Below the pieces are notes generated by a model. That model saw only the letters and a program-made list of their open reading frames with translations. It searched no databases and was not told where the DNA came from. From RGIG8597 sp045133795 (GTDB taxonomy: Bacteria; Spirochaetota; GWE2-31-10): DNA of 63,978 nucleotides. Within the stretch, counting starts at the first letter, position 1. The number at the start of each line of letters is the position of its first letter. The stretch lies in contig JBGUUT010000115.1 of NCBI GenBank assembly GCA_045133795.1, positions 1 to 63,978 of the forward strand, written 5' to 3'. The translations under genes and the position numbers were made by a program. Shown here piece by piece: positions 7,986 to 17,107 of this stretch.

Positions 7986-7998
7986 AGAGGGAAGTCAA
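7972..7998 (-). promoter_or_regulatory. Promoter of the metal uptake operon
   Basis: TTGACT (7993-7998) and GATAAT (7972-7977) on the minus strand with a short 15-bp spacer. The -10 is embedded in the Fur-type operator, so repressor binding would exclude polymerase. Confidence 0.5.
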
Positions 7999-8025
7999 TT
8001 TTTTTTACGAACACATTTTTATAAC

Positions 8026-8847
8026 TTAAACTTTTCTGATGTCACGCAGACGAAAGTTTCCGATTAGCTTTTCTAAATAGTCGAGAATTATTTTTGTGGC
8101 TTCGATAAAAGTTTTTCCTTTAAATATTTTTACTACATCGCCTGATAATGATGCTTCTTTGAAAATCGGGTCTAATTTATTATTACTTTCTTTAGAATCG
8201 GAAAGTTCTGCTATAAGATTTTTAAGTAAGTCATATGAGGAATTAAGCAGAAAACCGAAGTTTTGAATTAATCGTTGATATTCAAACATAATACGTGAAT
8301 CATCACGACTTGTTGCTAAAGTATCCAAATAATGACGTGCTACGGGAATATCGGCATTGTAACCTACGTGCATTGTTAAATCATCATAATGCTGTGTAAA
8401 TTTACGTTGAAGTGCAGTCCCGACAGTTCTTTTTTCTATCAATACGGCAATAGGGAAGTAAACATTCAAATAATATCTTGCTGCACCGCAAAGATAATTG
8501 ATTTCATCATCAGAGTCTTGTGAAAGGACAATTTTTGGATAAAGTTGATAACGACGTTGATTCTCTTGCATAACTCTGTCAACAAAAGAGACTTGCTTTT
8601 TTTGATTTCTTTTTTTTATAGCTTCATTTCGTTTTTCTTCTTCAGCTTTTATCAATTCTTCAACAGCTTGTATTTCGGCAAATAAAAATACCGACAAGTT
8701 TTTACGCATTTTTAAAGTGGTGATATATCGTTGCTGGAAGTTTTCCAACATAGCAGGACTTTTTTTATATAAATCTATAAGTTTTTGATATTTAGCTCTT
8801 ATCTTTTCTAAAACCATGTTGATTTCGGATTGAGAAAGATTTTTCAT
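8026..8847 (-). CDS. Hypothetical cytoplasmic protein, partly coiled-coil
   Basis: A 273-aa protein I do not recognise. There is no signal peptide or membrane segment. The N-terminal third is helical and charged (EAIKKRNQKKQ around residues 76-86), consistent with a coiled coil. The middle has aromatic-rich helices. The ATG at 8847 follows an AAGGAT site. It is a separate unit downstream of tRNA-Asn and its terminator and upstream of the metal operon. A spirochaete-specific family is likely; the function is unknown. Confidence 0.75.
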   Translation of the reverse strand: MKNLSQSEINMVLEKIRAKYQKLIDLYKKSPAMLENFQQRYITTLKMRKNLSVFLFAEIQAVEELIKAEEEKRNEAIKKRNQKKQVSFVDRVMQENQRRYQLYPKIVLSQDSDDEINYLCGAARYYLNVYFPIAVLIEKRTVGTALQRKFTQHYDDLTMHVGYNADIPVARHYLDTLATSRDDSRIMFEYQRLIQNFGFLLNSSYDLLKNLIAELSDSKESNNKLDPIFKEASLSGDVVKIFKGKTFIEATKIILDYLEKLIGNFRLRDIRKV

Positions 8848-8921
8848 TTAGTAATCCTTCAAAGGTGTTTTGTTGAAATATCGGAAAAGTATTATTTAAT
8901 GATAATAATAAGAAATAAAAA

Positions 8922-8942
8922 AAGCCGTCATTAAGACGGCTT
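8922..8942 (-). terminator. Terminator after tRNA-Asn
   Basis: Stem AAGCCGTC/GACGGCTT (8922-8929 and 8935-8942) with a five-base loop, followed on the minus strand by a T-rich run. It begins seven bases past the tRNA 3' end. Confidence 0.88.
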
Positions 8943-8948
8943 CCGTTG

Positions 8949-9021
8949 CTCCTCCGGAGGGACTCGAACCCCCGACCTAGTGGTTAACAGCCACCCGCTC
9001 TACCGACTGAGCTACAAAGGA
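8949..9021 (-). tRNA. tRNA-Asn (GTT)
   Basis: A 73-base cloverleaf on the minus strand. Acceptor arms TCCTTTG/CGGAGGA, D-stem GCTC/GAGC, anticodon loop CTGTTAA with anticodon GTT, and T-loop TTCGAGT with stem GGGGG/CCCTC. The 3' CCA is not encoded (discriminator G followed by CAA), so it must be added after transcription. Confidence 0.96.
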
Positions 9022-9123
9022 ATGTTTGATAGTGCATATATACTATATATTACTTTTTACGTCAAGTTTTTTTCTCACTTTTTTTTTTAATTTTTTTTTC
9101 TGTATATAATTTGTTCGGGAAAG

Positions 9124-10137
9124 TTACTTCATTTTGATGTACATTGCAGGAACAACACTTGGTCTAATCGGCTGATACATTATTTCTGAAATTCTGTTTG
9201 CATCTCCGTATTGATTAATCATTCGTACACAATAATTTGCTTTTGCTTGAACTGGTGAACGAAGGTGGTACATACCAAAGCCGTTATATTTATTATCATC
9301 TGTCATTAATACATAACCGCCTATAGCTCGAGAATAATCACAAACTTTCTTTCTTCTGTTTTCATCTTCTTCATCATATTTTTTTAAACCATATTTGGGG
9401 TTAGTGATTTCATATTCACTCAATAAAAAAAGATAGTCATTTGTATCATTACAAATAAAACCATACGCTTGTGGTCCATTTTTATCATAATCTGTTGTTG
9501 AAATTGAACTGTTATCTATAATTGTTTTGTTAATTCTGGCTTTTTCGGAATCAGAGAAAGCTAAATCATAAAAACCTATATCTGTGAAATTTTCAACCCC
9601 GTAAGATGTTCCGTCAAGCCCATTAAGAAAAGCTCTTACCGTACTGTATTCGTAATTGTTAGGAGAAATATCTTTGCCGTCTATTTTTCTGGGATGAAAC
9701 AAATAGCCGACTCCTTCTTCGAAGTAGCGTTCGGAATCTTTCAGCGGATAAAACCTATATCCTTGGGTAATTATTTGTTCTGCAAAAATAAGAGCATTAC
9801 TTGTATTTTTTCCGGTTAGAATTCTCCATTTTATCGGTTCAAGTTTAAAATAATATGTATTTCCAGCAACAACATTTTCACTGTTAGAAAATATGACTTT
9901 ATCATAATAAGGTTGAGCATTTTCAACCTTAGCATAATATTCTCCGTCACTTCCTAGATAATAGGTTTTTCCGTTTATAATATCAGACTTTGTTGTTATG
10001 CTGACATTTTCAGATTTCAGCGATTGCGGCCATTGTCCAAAGAAAATATAATCAGTATCAGTACGAGTACGCAATTCACTTTCACAGCAACTAATCATAA
10101 AAAATGTACAGACAGCAAAAATTGTCAAATATTTCAT
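9124..10137 (-). CDS. DUF6273-like lipoprotein
   Basis: A 337-aa lipoprotein with a signal peptide ending FMISCC (Cys17 or Cys18). The central part resembles the DUF6273 domain common in treponemes and Firmicutes: IKWRILTGKNTSNALIFAEQ, a later SEYEITNPKYG and a closing RPSVVPAMYI. That domain has no established biochemical role. The ATG at 10137 has a GGAGAA site; a longer frame to 10161 lacks one and runs into the thrC terminator. It stands alone between thrC and tRNA-Asn. Confidence 0.8.
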   Translation of the reverse strand: MKYLTIFAVCTFFMISCCESELRTRTDTDYIFFGQWPQSLKSENVSITTKSDIINGKTYYLGSDGEYYAKVENAQPYYDKVIFSNSENVVAGNTYYFKLEPIKWRILTGKNTSNALIFAEQIITQGYRFYPLKDSERYFEEGVGYLFHPRKIDGKDISPNNYEYSTVRAFLNGLDGTSYGVENFTDIGFYDLAFSDSEKARINKTIIDNSSISTTDYDKNGPQAYGFICNDTNDYLFLLSEYEITNPKYGLKKYDEEDENRRKKVCDYSRAIGGYVLMTDDNKYNGFGMYHLRSPVQAKANYCVRMINQYGDANRISEIMYQPIRPSVVPAMYIKMK

Positions 10138-10152
10138 ATCTTCTCCAAGAAA

Positions 10153-10178
10153 AAACACCACAAAAAATTGTGGTGTTT
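10153..10178 (-). terminator. Terminator of thrC
   Basis: Eleven-base perfect arms (10153-10163 and 10168-10178, core ACACCACAA/TTGTGGTGT) with a four-base loop and a T-run on the minus strand. It follows the thrC stop and precedes the DUF6273-like gene. Confidence 0.9.
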
Positions 10179-10184
10179 AATAAA

Positions 10185-11477
10185 TTATTTATTTTTTCTT
10201 GTTTTTAAATAAGCTTTCAATTCTTCATAAACCGGTTTCATCGGAATAGAAACTTTTTCTTTGTCCAGATATTCTTGAAGTGTTGCTGGGATTTCAGGAT
10301 TAACCCCTAAAATTTCATGTATTACTTCGCTGAATTTTGCAGGATGAGCAGTTTCCAAGAAAACATAAGGCGTATTTGTATCGCCAGTTTTTTCAATATG
10401 ACGTTTAACTGCTGTATATCCTACAGCTCCGTGTGGATCTAATAAGTAATCATATTTTTCTTTAACTTCTTTAATTGAAGCTGCAGTATCTGCATCAGTT
10501 ACACTGTAACCGGTAATATCTTTTGCCATTTCATCACGATTACCGTAAATAGCAAGCATTCTGGCAAAGTTAGACGGATTACCGACATCCATTGCATTAG
10601 AATAAGTAGTTACAGACGGACGAGCTCTGTATATACCTGTTTCAAGATATTCAGGAACAGTATCATTAATATTTGTAGCTGCGATAAAATGTTTTACCGG
10701 CAAGCCCATTTTATTAGCAATCAATCCACCGGTAATATTTCCGAAGTTTCCTGAAGGAGTACAGAAAACAGGTGTTCCGATAGATTTTAATTGGTGATAA
10801 GCCCAGCAGTAATAGAATGATTGCGGATACAAACGACCGATATTGATAGAATTAGCAGAAGATAAGTCTAACCAACCTTTTACTTCATCATCCATAAATG
10901 CTTCTTTTACCAAAGCCTGACATTCGTCAAATGTTCCGTCAATTTCCAAAGCTGTAATATTTTTTCCCAAAGTAGTAAGTTGTTTTTCCTGTAATGGAGA
11001 AACTTTTCCTGACGGATAAAGAATAATTACGTCAATGTTTGGTAAGCCGTAAAAACCTTTTGCAACGGCACTTCCTGTATCTCCGGAAGTAGCAACAAGA
11101 ATAGTTAATTTTTTGTCACCGAGAAAATAGCTCATTGCACGAGCCATAAAACGAGCACCGAAATCTTTAAATGCAGCTGTAGGACCGTGATATAATTCTA
11201 ATGCATAAATGTTATCGTGAACCTTTTTTACCGGTACATCAAAATTAAATGCATCGTCTGTAAGTTTGCGTAAGTCTGCATCCGGAATTTCTCCGTCAAC
11301 TAATAATTTAGCCATTTCAAATGCCATATCTTGGAAAGAATCTTTTTCAAATATTGCACTGTCGGCTTTAGGAAAACTTTCCGGCAAATATAATCCTCTG
11401 TCCGGAGCTAAACCTTGTAATAAAGCCTCTTTAAAAGAAACCGGCTCAGAATTTTTACCTGTACTGAAATATTTCAT
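10185..11477 (-). CDS. thrC: Threonine synthase
   Basis: A 430-aa PLP enzyme converting O-phosphohomoserine to threonine. It has the class-2 threonine synthase N-terminus (KYFSTGKN, EALLQGLAPDRGLYLPE), the PLP lysine in TAAFKDFGARF (Lys104) and LVATSGDTGSAVA for phosphate binding. The phosphate loop of PLP is in PSGNFGNITGG. Length is normal for the family. The ATG has a GGAG site 9 bases upstream. It has its own promoter and terminator and is not linked to other threonine genes here. Confidence 0.96.
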   Translation of the reverse strand: MKYFSTGKNSEPVSFKEALLQGLAPDRGLYLPESFPKADSAIFEKDSFQDMAFEMAKLLVDGEIPDADLRKLTDDAFNFDVPVKKVHDNIYALELYHGPTAAFKDFGARFMARAMSYFLGDKKLTILVATSGDTGSAVAKGFYGLPNIDVIILYPSGKVSPLQEKQLTTLGKNITALEIDGTFDECQALVKEAFMDDEVKGWLDLSSANSINIGRLYPQSFYYCWAYHQLKSIGTPVFCTPSGNFGNITGGLIANKMGLPVKHFIAATNINDTVPEYLETGIYRARPSVTTYSNAMDVGNPSNFARMLAIYGNRDEMAKDITGYSVTDADTAASIKEVKEKYDYLLDPHGAVGYTAVKRHIEKTGDTNTPYVFLETAHPAKFSEVIHEILGVNPEIPATLQEYLDKEKVSIPMKPVYEELKAYLKTRKNK

Positions 11478-11513
11478 AGGAAATCTCCTCTTTTGTAAAA
11501 AAATAATGTCTAC

Positions 11514-11542
11514 GATATACCAGAAATCAATAATAATGGCAA
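11514..11542 (-). promoter_or_regulatory. Probable promoter of thrC
   Basis: Minus-strand TTGCCA (11537-11542) and TATATC (11514-11519) with a 17-bp spacer, about 30 bases upstream of the ATG. Confidence 0.45.
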
Positions 11543-11561
11543 TTTAGTTTTAAGTAAACTC

Positions 11562-13595
11562 TTAAAAAATAAGAGAAAATTTCTTATTTTTGCAAACTTC
11601 CGGAGCCGGTTCGCCGAATAAATAACCTTGCGAATAATCGATTCCGTATTCTTGAACTTTTTTGAAAACTTCCGGAGTATGAACAAATTCCGAAACGGTT
11701 TTGATATTTAGTTCTTTGGTGAAGTTTACAATGGTTCGCGTTATTATTTGTGAAGACCTTTCAGTATCAAGGTTTTTTATCATAGAAGCATCTATTTTTA
11801 AAACATCGATATCTAATGACATCACATGGTCAAAATTTGAATATCCCGAACCAAAATCGTCAATGGCAACTTTACAACCGAAAGATTTAACATCTTCGAT
11901 AAATCCTTTGATTATATCGTAATTTTCTATTCCGTCAGATTCTAGTAATTCGAAAACAGCTCTTTTTGCTGTATCTTGATTACTCAATAAAATTGATTTT
12001 ATACAATTTCGGGTTTCTTCATTTTGAATATCAAAAACAGAAACATTAATTGAGAAGTCATATGGCAAATCAGCAAATTTCTCAAATGATTTAATAAGAA
12101 TTCTGCGAGTGATATTTGGATAAAGACGAATCTTTTTGGCAATATCCAGAAAATAATATGGACTGATAATGTCATTGTTATTGTTTACCAAACGACACAG
12201 ACATTCGTATTTTTCAATATCACCGGTTTTGTTATTAACAATAGGTTGAAAGAACGGAATTATAGAATCTCTGGCGATTGCATCTTTTAAGATGTAAGTC
12301 CATTTTATATTATTTTCATATTCTTTGGCGATTTCCATTGTTTCATCGTAAAGCAAATAATGTTTTCGCATTTGTTTAGCTTTTTTTAATGCCATATCTG
12401 CATTATAAAGAGCTGAAATCCCTAAAGTTTCTGTTATTTTTGCAGCTCCGACAGTTGCATTAATGTTAATTTCACTTTCATTACAGATAAAAACCTTATC
12501 ATTGATGACAAAAAATACAAATGCACCGATAATATTACGAACTTCATCATATAAGCTGTTGTTTTGGTCGTGGAAAGAAGAACGCTTGGTCTTTTTGTAT
12601 TCAGAATCGTCATGCTTCAGTAACAAAACAAATTCATCTGTTTGTAAGCGATAGATTGTAATGTTAAAATTGACTTTTACTCGTTGTAAACGAGATGCAA
12701 TCCCTTTTAAGATTTCGTCACCGACTTCATGGCCGTAAAAATCATTTATTTCACGGAAACTATCTACGTTAATAATGAAAACAATACCGTTGTTTATATC
12801 TTTCAAATCTTCAATAAGTTTTGTTCTGTTAGGTAATCCGGTAAGATTGTCATAATATAATTGATGTAAAAGTTGCGAGTTTTTTAATTCGATAGAGTCA
12901 ATCATATTATTAAAAGTTTGTCCCAATTCCCCAATTTCATCATCTGGAAGGTTGTTGCAGCGAACATTCGGCATATTTTTAGAAAACTTCTTAACAACTT
13001 TTGTAAGTTTTGCCAAAGGTCTTAAAACAATAAGGTTACAACCGAGGAATAACAATACCGGTATTAATATGAATACTATTAATGAATGCAGGCACTGTGT
13101 AAAAAATAAATTGTGAAATTGTTTTTTGAATACTGCCGGAGAAATCGCCATTGTTAATTCTCCGATTTTTCCGTTATTGTATATAACGTCGGCATTTAGT
13201 GAAAACATGGAATTTGAATTTAAATATTTACTGTCAGACTCTTCGTTGAAAGCTTTTATATTACCTTTTTTATCTTTTATATGTTCATATAAAATTATCT
13301 GATTTTGTTCGTTGATATAATCGGTTAATCGTAAATAAATAACATCTTCAATTAAAAGTTCATTGTCTAAAATATTTTGTATTCTTTGAGCATCATAATC
13401 CCAAAGTGTTTTTGATAGCATGAACGAAATTTTTGAAATGTTCAAATCGTGCTTTTCTTTTAGATTTTTTAAGCACGTATTTTTATTCATAGAATACGAA
13501 ATTATGATTTCTGCAAAAAGGAGAGAAAATACACAAACCAGAATAAAAGCCGTAAGTTTTAAAAAAATAGGAGAAAATAATTGTTTCTTTTTCAT
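11562..13595 (-). CDS. Membrane GGDEF/EAL protein, probable c-di-GMP phosphodiesterase
   Basis: A 677-aa inner-membrane sensor. TM1 is at about 12-33, a periplasmic region at 35-165, TM2 at about 167-190, HAMP at 190-240, GGDEF at about 245-425 and EAL at 435-675. The GGDEF signature is degenerate (RLQTDEF, residues 316-322), so cyclase activity is unlikely. The EAL domain keeps its catalytic set: Glu464 in ECLCRL, Asn in INVSV, Glu in FELLESD, Asp579-Asp580 in DDFGSGYS, Lys in LKIDASMI and Gln in SQGYLFGEP. It most likely degrades c-di-GMP in response to a periplasmic cue, with GGDEF as a regulatory module. It follows the outer-membrane-type gene by 17 bases, suggesting one operon. Confidence 0.92.
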   Translation of the reverse strand: MKKKQLFSPIFLKLTAFILVCVFSLLFAEIIISYSMNKNTCLKNLKEKHDLNISKISFMLSKTLWDYDAQRIQNILDNELLIEDVIYLRLTDYINEQNQIILYEHIKDKKGNIKAFNEESDSKYLNSNSMFSLNADVIYNNGKIGELTMAISPAVFKKQFHNLFFTQCLHSLIVFILIPVLLFLGCNLIVLRPLAKLTKVVKKFSKNMPNVRCNNLPDDEIGELGQTFNNMIDSIELKNSQLLHQLYYDNLTGLPNRTKLIEDLKDINNGIVFIINVDSFREINDFYGHEVGDEILKGIASRLQRVKVNFNITIYRLQTDEFVLLLKHDDSEYKKTKRSSFHDQNNSLYDEVRNIIGAFVFFVINDKVFICNESEININATVGAAKITETLGISALYNADMALKKAKQMRKHYLLYDETMEIAKEYENNIKWTYILKDAIARDSIIPFFQPIVNNKTGDIEKYECLCRLVNNNNDIISPYYFLDIAKKIRLYPNITRRILIKSFEKFADLPYDFSINVSVFDIQNEETRNCIKSILLSNQDTAKRAVFELLESDGIENYDIIKGFIEDVKSFGCKVAIDDFGSGYSNFDHVMSLDIDVLKIDASMIKNLDTERSSQIITRTIVNFTKELNIKTVSEFVHTPEVFKKVQEYGIDYSQGYLFGEPAPEVCKNKKFSLIF

Positions 13596-13612
13596 ACTAC
13601 TCCACTTCTAAA

Positions 13613-14821
13613 TTAAAAATCCCAACCGATAAAAAATCCGATACATTTAGAAAAAACATAATAATCTTCGTAAATACGTTTTCTAAAATCAGCATACGCA
13701 AAGGTATCATTTGTATAAGCCCTATCATTTCTGAACAAAAAGAAAAATTGTGTCCATATGTGATATGGCAAATCCAGTCGTATTGCGGGACCGAAATTGA
13801 TAGAAGCAAAATCTGACCCCCATCCTTTATTTTCTATTTTTGAGTCATTGTAATGTGATAAATTTAAATGATCTATCTGTAAGTAGAAAGCAAATGTTAA
13901 GATTGTGGTAAAATTTGTTACTTTCAAGAACTTGTCTTGAGTGCCGGAATTGTCTTCTCGGATAAAAATTCTATATCCGGTTGTAAAATCTCCGGTAAGT
14001 TTCCAGCCGTTAAATTGCATTCCGTAATCTGCTTTGTAAATATACGGTTGGTCATAATCAACTCCGAAATAATGTTGATAATGAAATTGCGGATTTGCTA
14101 AAAGGAAAAAATGAGTCCACTTTTGATAAGCCGGCGGTAAAACATACGCTAAATCAAATTGGAAAGTAGGTTTAAACCAAAATTGAAAAATAGGTGCGTC
14201 AAATGACATTGTAACGTAGCTTCCGTCATTGTTGGCATTAATACCGGTTCCGGTAACGTCAAAAAGCGGAACGTCCCACCCGCCGCCGATAAGGAAACCG
14301 AATTGGAATTGAAGAAATGCCGCAGCTGCTAATGTCATGGTAGCACCGGCATTTAGAGTTACCGGAGAAAGTTGTGAAATTATTTTAAATTGTAAGAAAT
14401 TATCTTTTGTCAGCGGAGTATCGAAATTTAATACGGGAACGGAAAAGCCGTATTCATTATAAAGTTCCATTTGAACACCGTCATAATTTCTTCCTACAAG
14501 TCGTCCGGCACCGTCGTCTCCGTGGTGCTTTCCGGCGGCACGATAATCTTTTTCTTCGTAAGAAATCGGAGCAAAATGTCCGGGATGACTGATACCGTCT
14601 TGGCAACCGAATAAGTAAGTAAAAACTGCAGAAACGGAACCGCGAAATCGTATAGGAAACGGAACTTTAGTGTTAATTGCGTTGTTTGTATTTTCGACAA
14701 CGGTATTATTTATAATTTCAGAATCAGTTGTTGTATCAGAGAAAGAAGTGTTTTCTTGTGAGAAAATTGAAAATGGTAATAATAAACAAAATAACAAAAG
14801 AACATAGTTTTTTTTGAGCAT
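13613..14821 (-). CDS. Predicted outer-membrane beta-barrel protein
   Basis: A 402-aa exported protein. Residues 1-21 are a signal peptide ending IFSQ. The mature part is rich in aromatic residues and alternating strands and ends in GWDF, a terminal Phe as in many barrel proteins. No conserved family is recognised; spirochaete barrels are highly divergent. A GGAGGAT site lies nine bases before the ATG. It is encoded 17 bases ahead of the GGDEF/EAL sensor, so the pair may be co-expressed. Function as a porin or surface protein is inference. Confidence 0.65.
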   Translation of the reverse strand: MLKKNYVLLLFCLLLPFSIFSQENTSFSDTTTDSEIINNTVVENTNNAINTKVPFPIRFRGSVSAVFTYLFGCQDGISHPGHFAPISYEEKDYRAAGKHHGDDGAGRLVGRNYDGVQMELYNEYGFSVPVLNFDTPLTKDNFLQFKIISQLSPVTLNAGATMTLAAAAFLQFQFGFLIGGGWDVPLFDVTGTGINANNDGSYVTMSFDAPIFQFWFKPTFQFDLAYVLPPAYQKWTHFFLLANPQFHYQHYFGVDYDQPYIYKADYGMQFNGWKLTGDFTTGYRIFIREDNSGTQDKFLKVTNFTTILTFAFYLQIDHLNLSHYNDSKIENKGWGSDFASINFGPAIRLDLPYHIWTQFFFLFRNDRAYTNDTFAYADFRKRIYEDYYVFSKCIGFFIGWDF

Positions 14822-14888
14822 AGGAAAATCCTCCGGGTACTTTTTATATGGTTATTTCTACTATAAGTTATGCCAAAAAACTAAAAAT

Positions 14889-15941
14889 TTACTTATAAAA
14901 TTTGTGCATTTTCATATCGAATGCCAATGCTTTGTCGCCCTCTTGCAAAGAGTAAAGAATGCCGGGCGATTGTCCCAGTGCAATTTCTCCGCTTTTTCCG
15001 ATAATATCTCCCGGATAAACCTCTTGGTCTTTGCGAACATAAATAACACTGAAACCTGAATATGTAGAAACTAAACCGTTTGCGTGACGAATAAATACTA
15101 TTAATCCGAAAGAAGCCGTATTTTCGATATGACTGACAATTCCGCGATCGATGGAACGAACTTCTCTGTCGTTTTTATTAAAAATTAGAATCCCTCTGTA
15201 GTGTGATTTTACATAAGGAACAATGTCTCCTTTTAAAGGAAGTGAATAGTTTAAATATTTTTTTCCGTTTTTATGACGTTGAAGAATTTGTTCAATAGAA
15301 GCTGTTTGTGTTTCATATTTGGCTTTAGGTATTTTTATTTGTACTCCCGGTTTTAAAATTGTGGAATCAGAAATCCCGTTTACTTCCATTAAAACCGCAA
15401 CAGGAACATGAAAAGTTTTTCCGATACGATAAAGAGTTTCTCCTTTTTGCATTGTATGAAAAATAAAATCGCGTTCTCCGTTTATTTTTTGTTTAGCAGA
15501 AATGGTCGATGTGGTTGCCGGCTGTTTGTCAACGGTAGACGTTGTTATCGTTTTTTTATCTGCATCATTGTCCGGAACAAATATTTTCATGCCGGTAAAA
15601 AGTTTTACATTTTCGGAAAAGCCGTTTATTTTACAAAGACGGTCAACGGTAATGTTGTGCTTTAAACCTATGCGAAAAAGATTTTCTCCTTCTGCAACAA
15701 TGTGTTCTTTAAAATCGCCTTCCATCGGAATATTTAAGATTTTACCTTTTATAAGAGGTGCATTCTTTTTTAAATTGTTTGAAATACGAATAGCTTCTAC
15801 AGAGACGTTGTACTTTGCACCTATCAAAGAAAGAGATTCTCCGTCTTTGACTTGATGTTTTAAAAAAGTCTTAGAATAACAATGAAATGTAAGTAATAAA
15901 ATTGTTGATATTAAAAAAAGATATTTAGTTCTAATCATCAT
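14889..15941 (-). CDS. LysM-repeat protein with degenerate M23 (LytM) domain
   Basis: About 350 aa with a signal peptide. Three LysM motifs follow (HQVKDGESLSLIGAKYNVS, HIVAEGENLFRIGLKHNIT and HTMQKGETLYRIGKTFHVP), binding peptidoglycan. The C-terminal 130 residues have the M23/LytM shape, but the metal ligands are missing: HANGLVSTYSGF replaces the usual HGxxxxTxYxHL, and LYSLQEGDKALAF replaces HLHFE. It is therefore probably a non-catalytic activator or scaffold like EnvC/NlpD. Adjacent ATGs at 15941 and 15938 are both possible starts; the ribosome site is weak. It is a single gene. Confidence 0.85.
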   Translation of the reverse strand: MMIRTKYLFLISTILLLTFHCYSKTFLKHQVKDGESLSLIGAKYNVSVEAIRISNNLKKNAPLIKGKILNIPMEGDFKEHIVAEGENLFRIGLKHNITVDRLCKINGFSENVKLFTGMKIFVPDNDADKKTITTSTVDKQPATTSTISAKQKINGERDFIFHTMQKGETLYRIGKTFHVPVAVLMEVNGISDSTILKPGVQIKIPKAKYETQTASIEQILQRHKNGKKYLNYSLPLKGDIVPYVKSHYRGILIFNKNDREVRSIDRGIVSHIENTASFGLIVFIRHANGLVSTYSGFSVIYVRKDQEVYPGDIIGKSGEIALGQSPGILYSLQEGDKALAFDMKMHKFYK

Positions 15942-16262
15942 TGTAACACCGTCTCGACCAGAATTCAATGCTCCGCCTAAATCGAAAAATCTTATAATTT
16001 TTTCGAAAATCCCCTCATTAGTTATTCAATTCGACTTTCAGTATAATAAACTTTATTTGATGACAGAAAAATGGAACCAATTTTCGACAAATAATAAAAA
16101 AAGTTAATAGTTTTAAATTGAAGTTTATTTTGAAAATGTTGCTAATGAAAAAACTTATGATATAAACGCTCAGCAATTAACATAAATTTATACTTATGGT
16201 ATAATGCGACAATTTTTTATTAAAAATGATAAAAGTGTTTGTGGTTAGATAAGGAGAATGTT
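15942..16262. other. Gene-free divergent spacer (about 320 bp)
   Basis: It separates the divergent LysM and proC genes. It holds a hairpin at 15982-16006 (TCGAAAAAT/ATTTTTTCGA) in the LysM leader, the proC promoter at 16177-16205, and otherwise AT-rich sequence. No small gene or known riboswitch was seen. Confidence 0.5.
16177..16205 (+). promoter_or_regulatory. Promoter of proC
   Basis: TTAACA (16177-16182), a 17-bp spacer, then TATAAT (16200-16205) preceded by TG at -15 (extended -10). It lies about 58 bases upstream of the ATG and could drive proC-hisA-hisF. Confidence 0.8.
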
Positions 16263-17090
16263 ATGGGAAAAAATAAAATCCTTTTTATCGGTGCCGGAAA
16301 TATGGGCAGTGCGATTATTAAAGGGTTAAATAAAAAAGCAGATTCAGGTTATGAAATATTTTTTTATGAGCCGGAAGTAAGTGTTCGCTGTGAAATTGCG
16401 GCAAAACTTAATGCTGTAGCTGTGACACAAATAGATGAAAAGATTGCAGATTTTGATACGATTGTGTTTGCGGTAAAACCGCAAGTTTTTCGTAATTTCC
16501 CCAAAGATGAAAAAATGGCACACTTATCAAAGTTTGTTACGGAAAAACAACTTGTACTTTCTATAATGGCCGGAATTCCTATAGCCACAATCACAGATTT
16601 TTTATTAAATGCAAAAAAAATAATTCGTATAATGCCGAATACGCCGGCTCTTGTAGGCGAGGCAATGAGTGTTTTGGCTCCTAGTAACGATGTTGCGACA
16701 GAAGATATAGAATTTGCAAAAGAAATTTTTGAAAGTATAGGGCAGGTTGAAGTATTATCAGAAAATGCTCTTGATGCGGTAACGGGACTCAGCGGTTCCG
16801 GTCCGGCGTTTGTGATGATGTTTATTGAAGCATTGACTCAAGGCGGAATCCTTTGCGGATTAACAAAGAAAACGGCCGAAAAACTTGCAATTCAAACTGT
16901 TTTAGGAAGTACAAAAATGGCTTCGGAAAGCGGTTTGTCTGTAGAAGAATTGCGACATGCCGTTACATCTCCCGGCGGAACAACTATTGCCGGAGTCGCA
17001 GCATTGGAGGAAAATGGTTTTCGTAACAGTGTGATTAAAGCTGTGCGAGCTGCTTGTATTCGTTCTGAAGAACTTGGAAAATCTAAATAA
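16263..17090 (+). CDS. proC: Pyrroline-5-carboxylate reductase
   Basis: A 275-aa NAD(P)H-dependent reductase making proline. It has a Rossmann start FIGAGNMGSAIIKG, the VFAVKPQVF segment, RIMPNTPALVGEAM and the C-terminal signature VTSPGGTTIAGVAALEENGF with GLSGSGPAF. Length is standard. The ATG at 16263 has a textbook AAGGAG site six bases upstream; an in-frame TTG at 16239 is upstream of that site and rejected. hisA begins 17 bases after its stop, so the three + genes may share a transcript. Confidence 0.95.
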   Translation: MGKNKILFIGAGNMGSAIIKGLNKKADSGYEIFFYEPEVSVRCEIAAKLNAVAVTQIDEKIADFDTIVFAVKPQVFRNFPKDEKMAHLSKFVTEKQLVLSIMAGIPIATITDFLLNAKKIIRIMPNTPALVGEAMSVLAPSNDVATEDIEFAKEIFESIGQVEVLSENALDAVTGLSGSGPAFVMMFIEALTQGGILCGLTKKTAEKLAIQTVLGSTKMASESGLSVEELRHAVTSPGGTTIAGVAALEENGFRNSVIKAVRAACIRSEELGKSK

Positions 17091-17107
17091 TAAAAAAGGA
17101 AAGTAAT

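Noticed and set aside
15942..16262. Possible riboswitch between LysM and proC genes
   Set aside because: The one hairpin is simple and no conserved riboswitch core was recognised.
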